From NCBI GenBank assembly GCA_947097635.1, contig CAMURW010000088.1, forward strand, positions 1 through 6,550: DNA of 6,550 nt. The letters run 5' to 3'. The notes under the pieces were generated by a model. The model was not told the DNA's origin. It searched no databases and saw only the letters and a list, made by a program, of their open reading frames with translations. The DNA comes from an uncultured Bacteroidales bacterium. GTDB taxonomy: Bacteria > Bacteroidota > Bacteroidia > Bacteroidales > P3. The translations under genes and the position numbers were made by a program. Each line of letters starts with the position of its first letter. Positions within the stretch are counted from its first letter, which is position 1. Below are positions 1-6,131 of this stretch, piece after piece.

Positions 1-2379
1 GCCATCAATCCCTCCAACAGTGGCGAAGTTGCTATCCCCGGCACTGTAGACCCCGGCCAGAGTATTATTGTGTCTCTGCCAGCACGTCATCTGCCCACAG
101 GTACCACCACCCTGCTGGCATGGGTCTCCACTCCTGGTGACACCATTTCCAGCGATGACACCCTTCGCTACAACTGGCATCGCTTCAAGGTGAGGGAACT
201 GCCGTTCGTCGACGACTTCGAACCCCTCACTGCCAACGAATGGTACGCTCCCCAATACTATACAAAGTACAGCGAGAACGTGTGGCAGCGCGGCATCCCC
301 AACAAGAGCGTGATTATGGTGGCACGCAATGTCGCCGACAGCGATACCTGCGCACTTGTCACCGACCTTACGAACACGATAGCATACGGACAGAAAGGTA
401 ATGTCAGTATCATCTATACTCCCATCTTTGACATTGCCCAAATGCGTCCCGACACGCTATCGTTCTACATCCAACGTGCCATGACAGACACATTGATGTT
501 TATGAAACTGCAATACTGGAACTATCAGAACAAATGGATAGACCTCAGCACTGGTCACGACCCCTGCTGGTACAACGGCGGCGAAGGTTTCATTGGATCC
601 TCTAGTAGTGCCTACGAGCGTGTATGGATCTCCACCCAGCACTTTGCCAGCGAAATGCAACAACGATTGCAGTTCCGCATCGTCTTCACGGCACGTCCGG
701 GTGCGGCGGCAACCGACGGTGTCTCCGTCGATGACTTCAACCTCGTTCGTGCACAGCGCGCCATAGACGTTGGCGTCTCCGCCATCACCTATCCCACAGA
801 GCCACGTTTCGGCGAAACAGTATATCCCAAGGTCCTCATCACCAACTATGGATACGATGTCATCCACAATGTCACGGTGGCCTATGACGTATATGGCCTG
901 CACCTGCCTAAGGTCGGCACGTTGCACAGCGAAGAAGGCATTCCCGCCAACGGCGGCGTACAACTTTTTACTTTCCCCGACCCATTCATCGTAAGGAGTG
1001 ACTTTCCTGACACTTTCTCCATCTGTGCGTACACCACGGTGAACAGCGACATCATCTGGGACAACGACTCCACCTGCGAGCAGTTCTATCTGACACCTCT
1101 GGAAAACGATATGGGCATGTACAGTTTCCTCAGTCCCACAGACCGTATTGTGGCAGGCGACAGCATCGTAGTCACCACACGTGTCCGCAACTATGGACAA
1201 TCGCCGGTATCCAGTGCCGAGGTGACATATGTCTTCAACAACGCTATCACCGTCACCGAGAGCATAGACTTCGAAGCTATGCTGGGACGCCCGTTGCGTA
1301 CATTTGAATACTTCAACTACACCTTCCACCAGAAATGCCGTGCTAGCATGGGGACGATGTATATCACCGCCTACACCAACATGGCCAATGACAACTACAT
1401 CTACAACGATACCATCAGCAAGTCCTTCCGTGGCCTCGCCGCCATCATTGACCTCGCCGCCAAGGAAATCGTGTTGGACAGCAGCGACCACCAGACGCGT
1501 TTGGTACAGTTAGTTGTGGACAACCGAGGTGCTTTAGGTGCCAACAATTTTGAAGTAGGATTCTGGATAGACAACAATCCCGCCACGCTGCATGTGGAAC
1601 ACTACCGCGGCGCCAATCCGTTGCCCTCGTTGCAAACCCTGAACTTTGTCTTCGACACTATCCTCAACGACCGCGCCGGCGGCTATCCCATCATCCAGGC
1701 CTACGTGCGTATTGCCAACGACAACGACTCCACCAACGACACCACCAACAGGGTGGTGGGGCAAACCATCGACCTTATGCCCACCAAAGTGCAGGTGCAA
1801 GAGAACGAGAGCGACTCCTGCAAGGTACGTATCAAGGTACGCAACATTGGCAATAGTATGTTCTATCGTGCCCTCAATGCCGAGGTGGTACTCAACGGGA
1901 CGCGCCTGAGGCAACGTTTCACACACGACCTGAATCCAGGCGTGGAATACACCCTGCCGTTCAGTGGCACAGTGCCCAAGAGCCCCACACGTACCTACGT
2001 AGGTTCCTGCAGGCTCATCAGTCCTCCTGACGACGGCAACGCCGAAAACAACGAAACCAGCGTGGTAGAGGTACTGAACTACTTCGACACTACCAGTGCC
2101 CCGCTGGTGGACACCATGAATGTGATACGTCTGGAACAGAACTACCCGAACCCCTACAACGAACAGACGAACATAGAGTTCTACTTGCCTGCCAGCAGTA
2201 ATGTAACTTTCTTCGTCGTCGACGGCATGGGACGCGTGGTACACCGCGACACCAAATATTACCCACAAGGTGCCAATGCCATCCTGTTCAACGACAACCG
2301 CTTAGGTGCTGGCACATTCTACTACGGCATCGAGGTAGAAGGATGCCGACTCATGCGGAAAATGGTACATGTGAGGTAA
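1..2379 (+). CDS. T9SS-secreted surface protein with CARDB-like repeats and type A C-terminal sorting domain (5' partial)
   Basis: The frame is open from base 1 to a TAA at 2377-2379, giving 792 visible residues with no start; the GTG at 70 is internal. Order of parts in the visible fragment: the end of a CARDB-like Ig domain (about 1-64), a lectin/MAM-like jellyroll (about 69-252, opening FVDDFE and closing VDDFNLVRA), four further CARDB-like beta-sandwich repeats (about 254-362, 368-475, 481-587 and 590-693, each with phrases such as VRNYGQS or VRNIGNS and a closing NDNDSTND-type stretch), then a type A sorting domain (about 707-792) with QNYPNPYNEQTNIEFYLP and a basic tail MRKMVHVR. In the family this tail directs export across the outer membrane by T9SS, usually with cleavage and surface anchoring. 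No catalytic domain is visible, so a role in adhesion or substrate binding is only inferred; an enzyme domain could lie upstream. Confidence 0.9.
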   Translation, partial: AINPSNSGEVAIPGTVDPGQSIIVSLPARHLPTGTTTLLAWVSTPGDTISSDDTLRYNWHRFKVRELPFVDDFEPLTANEWYAPQYYTKYSENVWQRGIPNKSVIMVARNVADSDTCALVTDLTNTIAYGQKGNVSIIYTPIFDIAQMRPDTLSFYIQRAMTDTLMFMKLQYWNYQNKWIDLSTGHDPCWYNGGEGFIGSSSSAYERVWISTQHFASEMQQRLQFRIVFTARPGAAATDGVSVDDFNLVRAQRAIDVGVSAITYPTEPRFGETVYPKVLITNYGYDVIHNVTVAYDVYGLHLPKVGTLHSEEGIPANGGVQLFTFPDPFIVRSDFPDTFSICAYTTVNSDIIWDNDSTCEQFYLTPLENDMGMYSFLSPTDRIVAGDSIVVTTRVRNYGQSPVSSAEVTYVFNNAITVTESIDFEAMLGRPLRTFEYFNYTFHQKCRASMGTMYITAYTNMANDNYIYNDTISKSFRGLAAIIDLAAKEIVLDSSDHQTRLVQLVVDNRGALGANNFEVGFWIDNNPATLHVEHYRGANPLPSLQTLNFVFDTILNDRAGGYPIIQAYVRIANDNDSTNDTTNRVVGQTIDLMPTKVQVQENESDSCKVRIKVRNIGNSMFYRALNAEVVLNGTRLRQRFTHDLNPGVEYTLPFSGTVPKSPTRTYVGSCRLISPPDDGNAENNETSVVEVLNYFDTTSAPLVDTMNVIRLEQNYPNPYNEQTNIEFYLPASSNVTFFVVDGMGRVVHRDTKYYPQGANAILFNDNRLGAGTFYYGIEVEGCRLMRKMVHVR

Positions 2380-2383
2380 TAAT

Positions 2384-3871
2384 ATGCTTGGCAGATTCAT
2401 GTCTTACATTCAGCAGCAGCACCTTTTCCCCGATAGGGGAAAGGTGCTGCTTGCCGTGAGTGGAGGACGCGACAGTGTCACTCTGTGCCACCTGATGCAT
2501 CAAGCCGGCTATACTTTCGACATTGCCCACTGCAACTTCCATCTGCGTCCTGGCGACTGCAACCGTGACGAGGCGTTTGTAAGACAGCTGGCATCGCAGT
2601 ATGGCTGCAGGATTTTCGTGGCACAGTTCCGCACTCGGGAGAATGCACTGTCCCATGGTGTGAGCATAGAAGAACAGGCACGCAACGAACGTTATGGCTT
2701 CTTTGCCCAGCTACTGCACCGCGAGCACTATTCCTGTGTAGCAGTGGCACACCATCTGGACGACTCTATCGAAACATTTTTTCTCAACCTGCTGCGCGGC
2801 ACTGGCATATCGGGACTACACGGCATCAAACCATTGCGCAGTCGTAGCATCACCATGAAGTCCCATGACGAAGACTATGCCATGGTCATAGCACGTCCCC
2901 TGTTGTGCTTCACTCGGCAGGAAATCGACACCTACGTTCAACAGCATCTGTTGGAGTATGTGGAAGACTATACCAACAGCCAAAAGGAATATCGTCGCAA
3001 CAAGATACGCCTGGAATTGATGCCGCTTCTGGAGAAGATGTCGCCAAACTTCCATAGCACAATGGCGGACAATATGCTACGCCTGGGGGAAGCCGAGGAA
3101 CTATATCTTCAGCGCGTGGAGGAGGTACGCCGACAAGTCGTCATCGACGATGCTGCCAGCCAGATACCCCACAGCAATGCCGCCGAAGTAGTTATGTTCT
3201 CTTTGCCGCTGGTACAAGCGATGCGACCTCTGCGAACATTGTTGTACGAGTTACTGTTGCCATATAATTTCACCATGGGAATAGTGGACAATGTAATGGC
3301 GGCTCTGAATCATGGCTCCGGACGTCACTTTGCCAGTTCCACACATCGCCTCACCATAGAGCGCGATCGAATGATGGTAGAACCACTCTCCGCCATTCCC
3401 AATGCCGCCGCTGTGCTCGCTGTTCCCGAAATGTCCACCACCCTACCCTGCCACAACATCCCATTACCCGAAGGCGACACGCTATGCCTATCGCTTACCG
3501 CGTTGTCGTCGCTCTCGTCGCCCCCCCCTACCCAGGAATCCCCATCCGCACCCCCGTGTCTCCATCTTTCGCGCCATCAAGCCTGCTTCGACCTCGCCTC
3601 TCTTCGCCAGCCACTACAGCTGCGCCGCTGGCACTCTGGCGACCGTTTCCGTCCTTTTGGGATGAAAGGCAGCAAACTGGTGAGCGATTATTTCAACGAC
3701 CACAAGTTCTCGCGCTACCAGCGCGAACACTGCTGGCTACTTGCGGATGCTCAAGGCGACATCCTGTGGCTGGTGGGACACCGTGCCTCGGCAATAGCCC
3801 CCGCCATATCGCCACTCAGCGATGTTCTATTGCTCACGCTTAGCCATCCGGCCTCTTTCCAATCATCATAG
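2384..3871 (+). CDS. tilS: tRNA(Ile)-lysidine synthase
   Basis: TilS is a cytoplasmic ATP-dependent enzyme that attaches lysine to the wobble cytidine (C34) of tRNA-Ile(CAU), changing its decoding from AUG to AUA and its charging from Met to Ile; it is normally essential. The 495-residue product shows the PP-loop SGGRDS at 26-31, HHLDDSIET at 123-131 followed by NLLRGTGISGL, and DYTNSQKEYRRNKIR at 195-209. A C-terminal TilS domain spans about 410-490 (LRRWHSGDRFRPFGMKGSKL). It is somewhat longer than the usual 430-450 residues because of a Pro/Ser-rich linker near 370-395. The ATG at 2384 is chosen because it lies 4 nt after the preceding stop; M6 (2399) is a possible alternative. The close spacing suggests co-transcription with the upstream surface-protein gene. 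Oddities are a strong hairpin in codons 11-23 and a C8 run in the linker. Confidence 0.96.
   Translation: MLGRFMSYIQQQHLFPDRGKVLLAVSGGRDSVTLCHLMHQAGYTFDIAHCNFHLRPGDCNRDEAFVRQLASQYGCRIFVAQFRTRENALSHGVSIEEQARNERYGFFAQLLHREHYSCVAVAHHLDDSIETFFLNLLRGTGISGLHGIKPLRSRSITMKSHDEDYAMVIARPLLCFTRQEIDTYVQQHLLEYVEDYTNSQKEYRRNKIRLELMPLLEKMSPNFHSTMADNMLRLGEAEELYLQRVEEVRRQVVIDDAASQIPHSNAAEVVMFSLPLVQAMRPLRTLLYELLLPYNFTMGIVDNVMAALNHGSGRHFASSTHRLTIERDRMMVEPLSAIPNAAAVLAVPEMSTTLPCHNIPLPEGDTLCLSLTALSSLSSPPPTQESPSAPPCLHLSRHQACFDLASLRQPLQLRRWHSGDRFRPFGMKGSKLVSDYFNDHKFSRYQREHCWLLADAQGDILWLVGHRASAIAPAISPLSDVLLLTLSHPASFQSS
2415..2451 (+). other. Strong hairpin inside the 5' end of tilS
   Basis: Left arm 2415-2431 and right arm 2436-2451 are complementary over 16 bp with one bulged T in the left arm (four T against three A), closing a GATA loop. 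The stem starts 31 nt after the A of the start codon. There is no T run after it, so it is not a standard terminator. The left arm encodes the variable QQHLFP stretch and the right arm the start of the GKVLL strand just before the PP-loop. A structural or regulatory role in the mRNA is inferred only. Confidence 0.65.
3521..3528 (+). repeat. Run of eight C within tilS
   Basis: Eight consecutive C fall in the codons for S-P-P-P of the low-complexity linker between the central region and the C-terminal domain of TilS. The reading frame is intact across it here. Such runs are prone to slippage, and a one-base change would remove the C-terminal domain. It could also mark a sequencing or assembly uncertainty. 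Confidence 0.8.
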
Positions 3872-3900
3872 TAACATCTCCAAATTAAGCACATACAATC

Positions 3901-5073
3901 ATGGTAAATTTCGATTATTGCACACCTACACGTCTTATCTTTGGCAAGGACGTGGTAAAAGAGAAACTTGTTTCGGTGATGCAGCCCATGGGCCATCGTG
4001 TCCTGCTCACCTATGGTGGCGGCAGCATCAAGCGCATGGGTCTTTACGACCTAGTGAAACAATTACTGAAGGACTTCGACATCATAGAACTTGGCGGCAT
4101 AGAGCCCAATCCGAAGTACACCACCAGCGTGCTGCAAGGCGTACGCCTGTGCAAAGAGCACCACGTGGCTGTCATCCTGTCGGTGGGCGGTGGCAGCGTG
4201 CTGGACTGCTCCAAGGCCATTGCCGGCGGTGCCTGCTACGACGGTGAGACGTGGGATTTGGTGACGCACAAAGCCCCCACCCTGGCAGCATTGCCTATCG
4301 TGGACATTATCACCCTGGCGGCGACAGGAAGCGAATACGACGCCGGCGGTGTCATTTCCTATACCGAAATCAATGACAAACGGGGCTACATAGACAGCCA
4401 CCTTTATCCCGTGGCATCATTCATGGATCCCACATACACTTTTACCGTTCCCGCCAAGCACACCGCGGCAGGTGTCGCCGATGCCATCAACCACGTGATG
4501 GAACAGTATTTCACCGCCCCCCACAACGATGTCGCCGATGGCTTTTGCGAAACGCTTGTCAAGGTGCTGATGAAATATGCGCCCATCGCCATCGCCCACC
4601 CCGACAACTACGAGGCCCGCGCCGAAATCATGTATGCCTGCACATTTGGCTGCAACGGCATCCTGCACTTGGGGGCCGGTTATAGTGGATGGCCCATGCA
4701 CGGTATAGAGCACGCACTCAGTGCCTACTACGACATCACCCACGGTGAAGGGCTGGCCATCATCACGCCGCGTTGGATGCGCCACATTCTCTGCGACCGC
4801 ACGCGCGAACGCTTCGTTAAATTCGGTGTAAACGTCTACGGCATCTCCCCCGCCTTGCCAGAGACCGAGATTGCGGAAGAGACCATTCGTCGCACCTACG
4901 ACTTCTTCAAAGGGCTGGGCATGCCCATGACGCTGCGCGAAGTAGGGATAGACAGCAGCCGCATCGACGACATGGCCAAACATATTGCAGACCACGAAGG
5001 CCTGGACCAGGACTACGTCTACGTCCCCCTCACCCAGCAGGACATCGCCGCCATCCTACGTGCCTCGCTGTAA
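3901..5073 (+). CDS. YqhD/BdhA-type metal-dependent alcohol dehydrogenase (aldehyde reductase)
   Basis: This 390-residue protein belongs to the iron-containing (group III) alcohol dehydrogenase family and most resembles the butanol dehydrogenase/YqhD branch, which reduces aldehydes in the cytoplasm with NADPH. The N-terminal nucleotide-binding part carries TYGGGSIKRMG (GGGS at 39-42) and VGGGSVLDCSK (95-105); the former matches the YqhD motif tied to NADPH use. The all-helical C-terminal part shows D194 and H198 (GVADAINHVMEQY), H267 (PMHGIEH) and H281 (ITHGEGLAI), a spacing that agrees with the metal ligands of E. coli YqhD. Full length matches the family. The ATG at 3901 is 29 nt past the tilS stop, follows an A/T-rich leader with no Shine-Dalgarno, and gives the expected N-terminus (F-x-Y-x-x-P-T-R-L-I-F-G). 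Probable roles are fermentative redox balancing or aldehyde detoxification; the substrate and the metal (Zn or Fe) cannot be told from sequence. Confidence 0.93.
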   Translation: MVNFDYCTPTRLIFGKDVVKEKLVSVMQPMGHRVLLTYGGGSIKRMGLYDLVKQLLKDFDIIELGGIEPNPKYTTSVLQGVRLCKEHHVAVILSVGGGSVLDCSKAIAGGACYDGETWDLVTHKAPTLAALPIVDIITLAATGSEYDAGGVISYTEINDKRGYIDSHLYPVASFMDPTYTFTVPAKHTAAGVADAINHVMEQYFTAPHNDVADGFCETLVKVLMKYAPIAIAHPDNYEARAEIMYACTFGCNGILHLGAGYSGWPMHGIEHALSAYYDITHGEGLAIITPRWMRHILCDRTRERFVKFGVNVYGISPALPETEIAEETIRRTYDFFKGLGMPMTLREVGIDSSRIDDMAKHIADHEGLDQDYVYVPLTQQDIAAILRASL

Positions 5074-5085
5074 TACATTGTAAGA

Positions 5086-5141
5086 CAAGCAGGCAAAAAG
5101 GCATCCGCATGCCATTCTTCAACATGCCTTTTTACCGCTTG
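5086..5141 (+). terminator. Candidate Rho-independent terminator after the dehydrogenase gene
   Basis: A 10-bp perfect core (AAAAAGGCAT at 5095-5104 with ATGCCTTTTT at 5124-5133, 19-nt loop) is extended outward by CAAGC-GG pairing with CCGCTTG (5086-5093 with 5135-5141) across one mismatch and one bulge. The T run in the 3' arm follows GC pairs, and the A run in the 5' arm would let it work from both directions. It starts 12 nt after the dehydrogenase stop. A shorter competing hairpin, GGCAT/ATGCC with loop CCGC (5100-5113), lies within it. Confidence 0.7.
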
Positions 5142-5168
5142 CTCTACATGGTGCGTCCTTGCGACTGC

Positions 5169-5197
5169 TTTGCGGCGACAATCAAATAACATATAAT
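5169..5197 (+). promoter_or_regulatory. Possible upstream promoter for the lipoprotein gene
   Basis: A TTTG at 5169-5172 is followed 19 nt later by TATAATCG, an imperfect match to the Bacteroidota -7 consensus TAnnTTTG at a spacing normal for that sigma factor; read the E. coli way it is TTTGCG, 17 nt, TATAAT. It would give a leader of about 95 nt. A 7-bp inverted repeat, CTTTGCG (5168-5174) with CGCAAAG (5198-5204), brackets it and could be chance or an operator. Confidence 0.3.
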
Positions 5198-5274
5198 CGC
5201 AAAGATTGCATCAGGCATCCATGAGGGCATCACCTTGCACGATGCGCATACGGACGACCTCGTTGCCCCAAACG

Positions 5275-5282
5275 TATTTTTG
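5275..5282 (+). promoter_or_regulatory. Possible -7 box for the lipoprotein gene
   Basis: TATTTTTG matches the Bacteroidota -7 consensus TAnnTTTG at every defined position and lies 18 nt before the ATG at 5301, implying a leader of only about 12 nt. No convincing TTG/TTTG is seen at the expected distance of about 19-21 nt upstream, so support is partial. Confidence 0.35.
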
Positions 5283-5300
5283 ATAACACACTCACAAAGC

Positions 5301-5657
5301 ATGAAACAGCATTCTCCTCTACCCAGCGTTGCGTTCTGCCTTGCAATGACGGCCACGATCATAATGCTGCCGTCGTGCCATCGCCAACATATTCCCAAAG
5401 ACATCATACAGCCGGACACCATGGTGCAATTCCTCACCGAGGCCTACCTCTTAGAAGGTTTCTATGCCATCGAGGCCCACTACAATTACAAGATAGTGTC
5501 GCCGCAGTTGCAGACCTCCTACGACAGCCTGCTGGCCAAGTACCACGTTACCGACAGCCTCTTCGATGCCAGCCTGGACTACTATGTCCACCACCCCGAA
5601 CTATACGACACCATCCATGCCCGTGCCATCCGTCAGATAGAAAGCCAGGAACAGTAA
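5301..5657 (+). CDS. DUF4296-family lipoprotein
   Basis: The 118-residue product begins with a lipoprotein signal peptide: a short polar start (MKQHSP), a hydrophobic stretch (VAFCLAMTATIIM) and a lipobox LPSC with the acylated cysteine at position 26. The mature part (about 33-110) resembles the DUF4296 family of Bacteroidota: an N-terminal helix (DTMVQFLTEAYLLEG) followed by YDSLLAKYHVTDSLFDASLDYY and a PELYDTIHARAI tail. The function of this family is not known. No acidic run follows the cysteine, so it lacks the surface lipoprotein export signal described for this phylum and is probably held facing the periplasm. The frame opens earlier, with an ATG at 5235, but the ATG at 5301 is preferred because it places the signal peptide at the N-terminus. 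It seems transcribed separately from the dehydrogenase gene, since a terminator candidate lies between them. Confidence 0.85.
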   Translation: MKQHSPLPSVAFCLAMTATIIMLPSCHRQHIPKDIIQPDTMVQFLTEAYLLEGFYAIEAHYNYKIVSPQLQTSYDSLLAKYHVTDSLFDASLDYYVHHPELYDTIHARAIRQIESQEQ

Positions 5658-5677
5658 TGAAATATTTGAGCATTTAT

Positions 5678-5713
5678 TCGTATCATTGTAAATGAAAAAA
5701 AACATTGATACGA
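5678..5713 (+). repeat. Hairpin 20 nt after the lipoprotein gene
   Basis: TCGTATCATTGT (5678-5689) pairs with ACATTGATACGA (5702-5713) at 11 of 12 positions around a 12-nt loop that contains eight consecutive A. Its position just past the stop codon suggests an mRNA 3' end or stabilising structure, but no T run follows on the + strand, so it is not a standard terminator in that direction. Confidence 0.5.
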
Positions 5714-5754
5714 TGAATTATCCAACAAACATTACCTACAACATGGCTCTCCAA

Positions 5755-5781
5755 AGCCGGCACAGATTTTCTGCACCGGCT
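5755..5781 (+). repeat. Short GC-rich hairpin upstream of the long palindrome
   Basis: AGCCGG (5755-5760) pairs with CCGGCT (5776-5781); after two mismatches, CAGA pairs with TCTG around a TTT loop. It lies 26 nt upstream of the long inverted repeat. Part of it (GCACAG, 5760-5765) can alternatively pair with CTGTGC at 5887-5892 beyond the long stem. Confidence 0.5.
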
Positions 5782-5807
5782 CTCGTCCGTGGCGGCAACG
5801 TGCATCA

Positions 5808-5881
5808 TCCTTGGCTCGTGGTAGCTCTTGGGTAGCTCTTGGTAAGCCAAGAACTACCCAAGAGCTACCACGAGCCAAGGA
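5808..5881. repeat. Long near-perfect inverted repeat (35-bp arms, 4-nt loop)
   Basis: The left arm 5808-5842 and right arm 5847-5881 are complementary at 34 of 35 positions, the only mismatch being C5836 opposite A5853, around a TAAG loop. The outer 28 bp are perfect. Neither side carries a T run after the stem, so an intrinsic terminator is unlikely. No transposase gene or clear target duplication is seen. Possible identities are a dispersed palindromic repeat (REP/MITE-like), a structured RNA, or a protein-binding site; the sequence does not decide. Confidence 0.9.
5811..5842 (+). repeat. Tandem 11-nt units making up the palindrome arm
   Basis: GTAGCTCTTGG occurs twice back to back (5821-5831 and 5832-5842), and a diverged third copy TTGGCTCGTGG (5811-5821, 8 of 11 matches, sharing one base) precedes them. 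The right arm holds the reverse complements, one with a single change (CCAAGAACTAC), so the unit is present about six times within 71 nt. Confidence 0.8.
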
Positions 5882-5988
5882 CGAACCTGTGCTGCCCTGA
5901 CACCAACGTATCGATTTCTCCTAATAACGAATAGTTACATAAATAAAAATACTGTGCTACAACAAGATACACATTACAGGGATTAAAG

Positions 5989-6020
5989 TTGGGCCAATTA
6001 AAATATTTTTTATAATATTG
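5989..6020 (+). promoter_or_regulatory. Candidate aspS promoter
   Basis: TTG at 5989-5991 and TAATATTG at 6013-6020 fit the Bacteroidota -33 and -7 elements (TTG and TAnnTTTG with one mismatch) at 21-nt spacing. Transcription would start near 6027, giving an A/T-rich leader of roughly 105 nt. An inverted repeat, GCCAAT (5993-5998) with ATTGGC (6017-6022), overlaps it. Confidence 0.4.
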
Positions 6021-6131
6021 GCTTCGTTTTTGCGTTAATTCAACAATATATGAAATGCCAATAAATGCTAACATAAGCCTCTTGGGTAGGACACTTGATT
6101 TTGTTACAAATATCATCAAATTCAAATAATA

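Larger units (their letters stand above)
5658..6131. other. Gene-free stretch of 474 nt rich in inverted repeats
   Basis: No convincing coding sequence is seen on either strand. From left to right it holds a hairpin with an A-rich loop just after the lipoprotein stop, a short GC-rich hairpin, a 35-bp near-perfect inverted repeat, and an A/T-rich right half carrying the probable aspS promoter and leader. The left half is GC-rich and structured and the right half is AT-rich and largely unstructured, so the two halves may have different origins. Confidence 0.7.

Noticed and set aside
457..1491. Long open frame of 344 codons on the - strand
   Set aside because: It lies wholly inside the surface-protein gene and its translation has no recognisable domain. 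The opposite frame already shows clear CARDB-like and sorting-domain sequence, so this is a shadow of codon bias.
1534..2268. Open frame of 244 codons on the - strand
   Set aside because: It is antisense to the CARDB repeats and sorting domain, with no family resemblance and no promoter signal I could see.
4417..4995. Open frame of 192 codons on the - strand
   Set aside because: It is antisense to the metal-binding half of the dehydrogenase, whose ligands are all intact on the + strand.
5235..5300. N-terminal extension of the lipoprotein gene from the ATG at 5235
   Set aside because: It would place 22 polar residues before a signal peptide that otherwise begins properly at 5301.
5692..5835. 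Small + strand open frame of 47 codons starting MKKNIDTMNY and ending inside the palindrome
   Set aside because: Its start lies in the loop of a hairpin, its end is encoded by the tandem 11-nt units, and the peptide has no signal, membrane segment or known motif. Ribosome profiling would be needed to revive it.
5808..5881. The long palindrome as a CRISPR repeat, attC site or intrinsic terminator
   Set aside because: There is a single copy without spaced repeats, no integrase gene or attC-type core sites are recognisable, and no T run follows the stem in either direction.
6027..6131. T-box or other riboswitch in the aspS leader
   Set aside because: The leader is A/T-rich with no T-box consensus, specifier stem or terminator/antiterminator pair that I can recognise, and T-box control is typical of Firmicutes, not this phylum.
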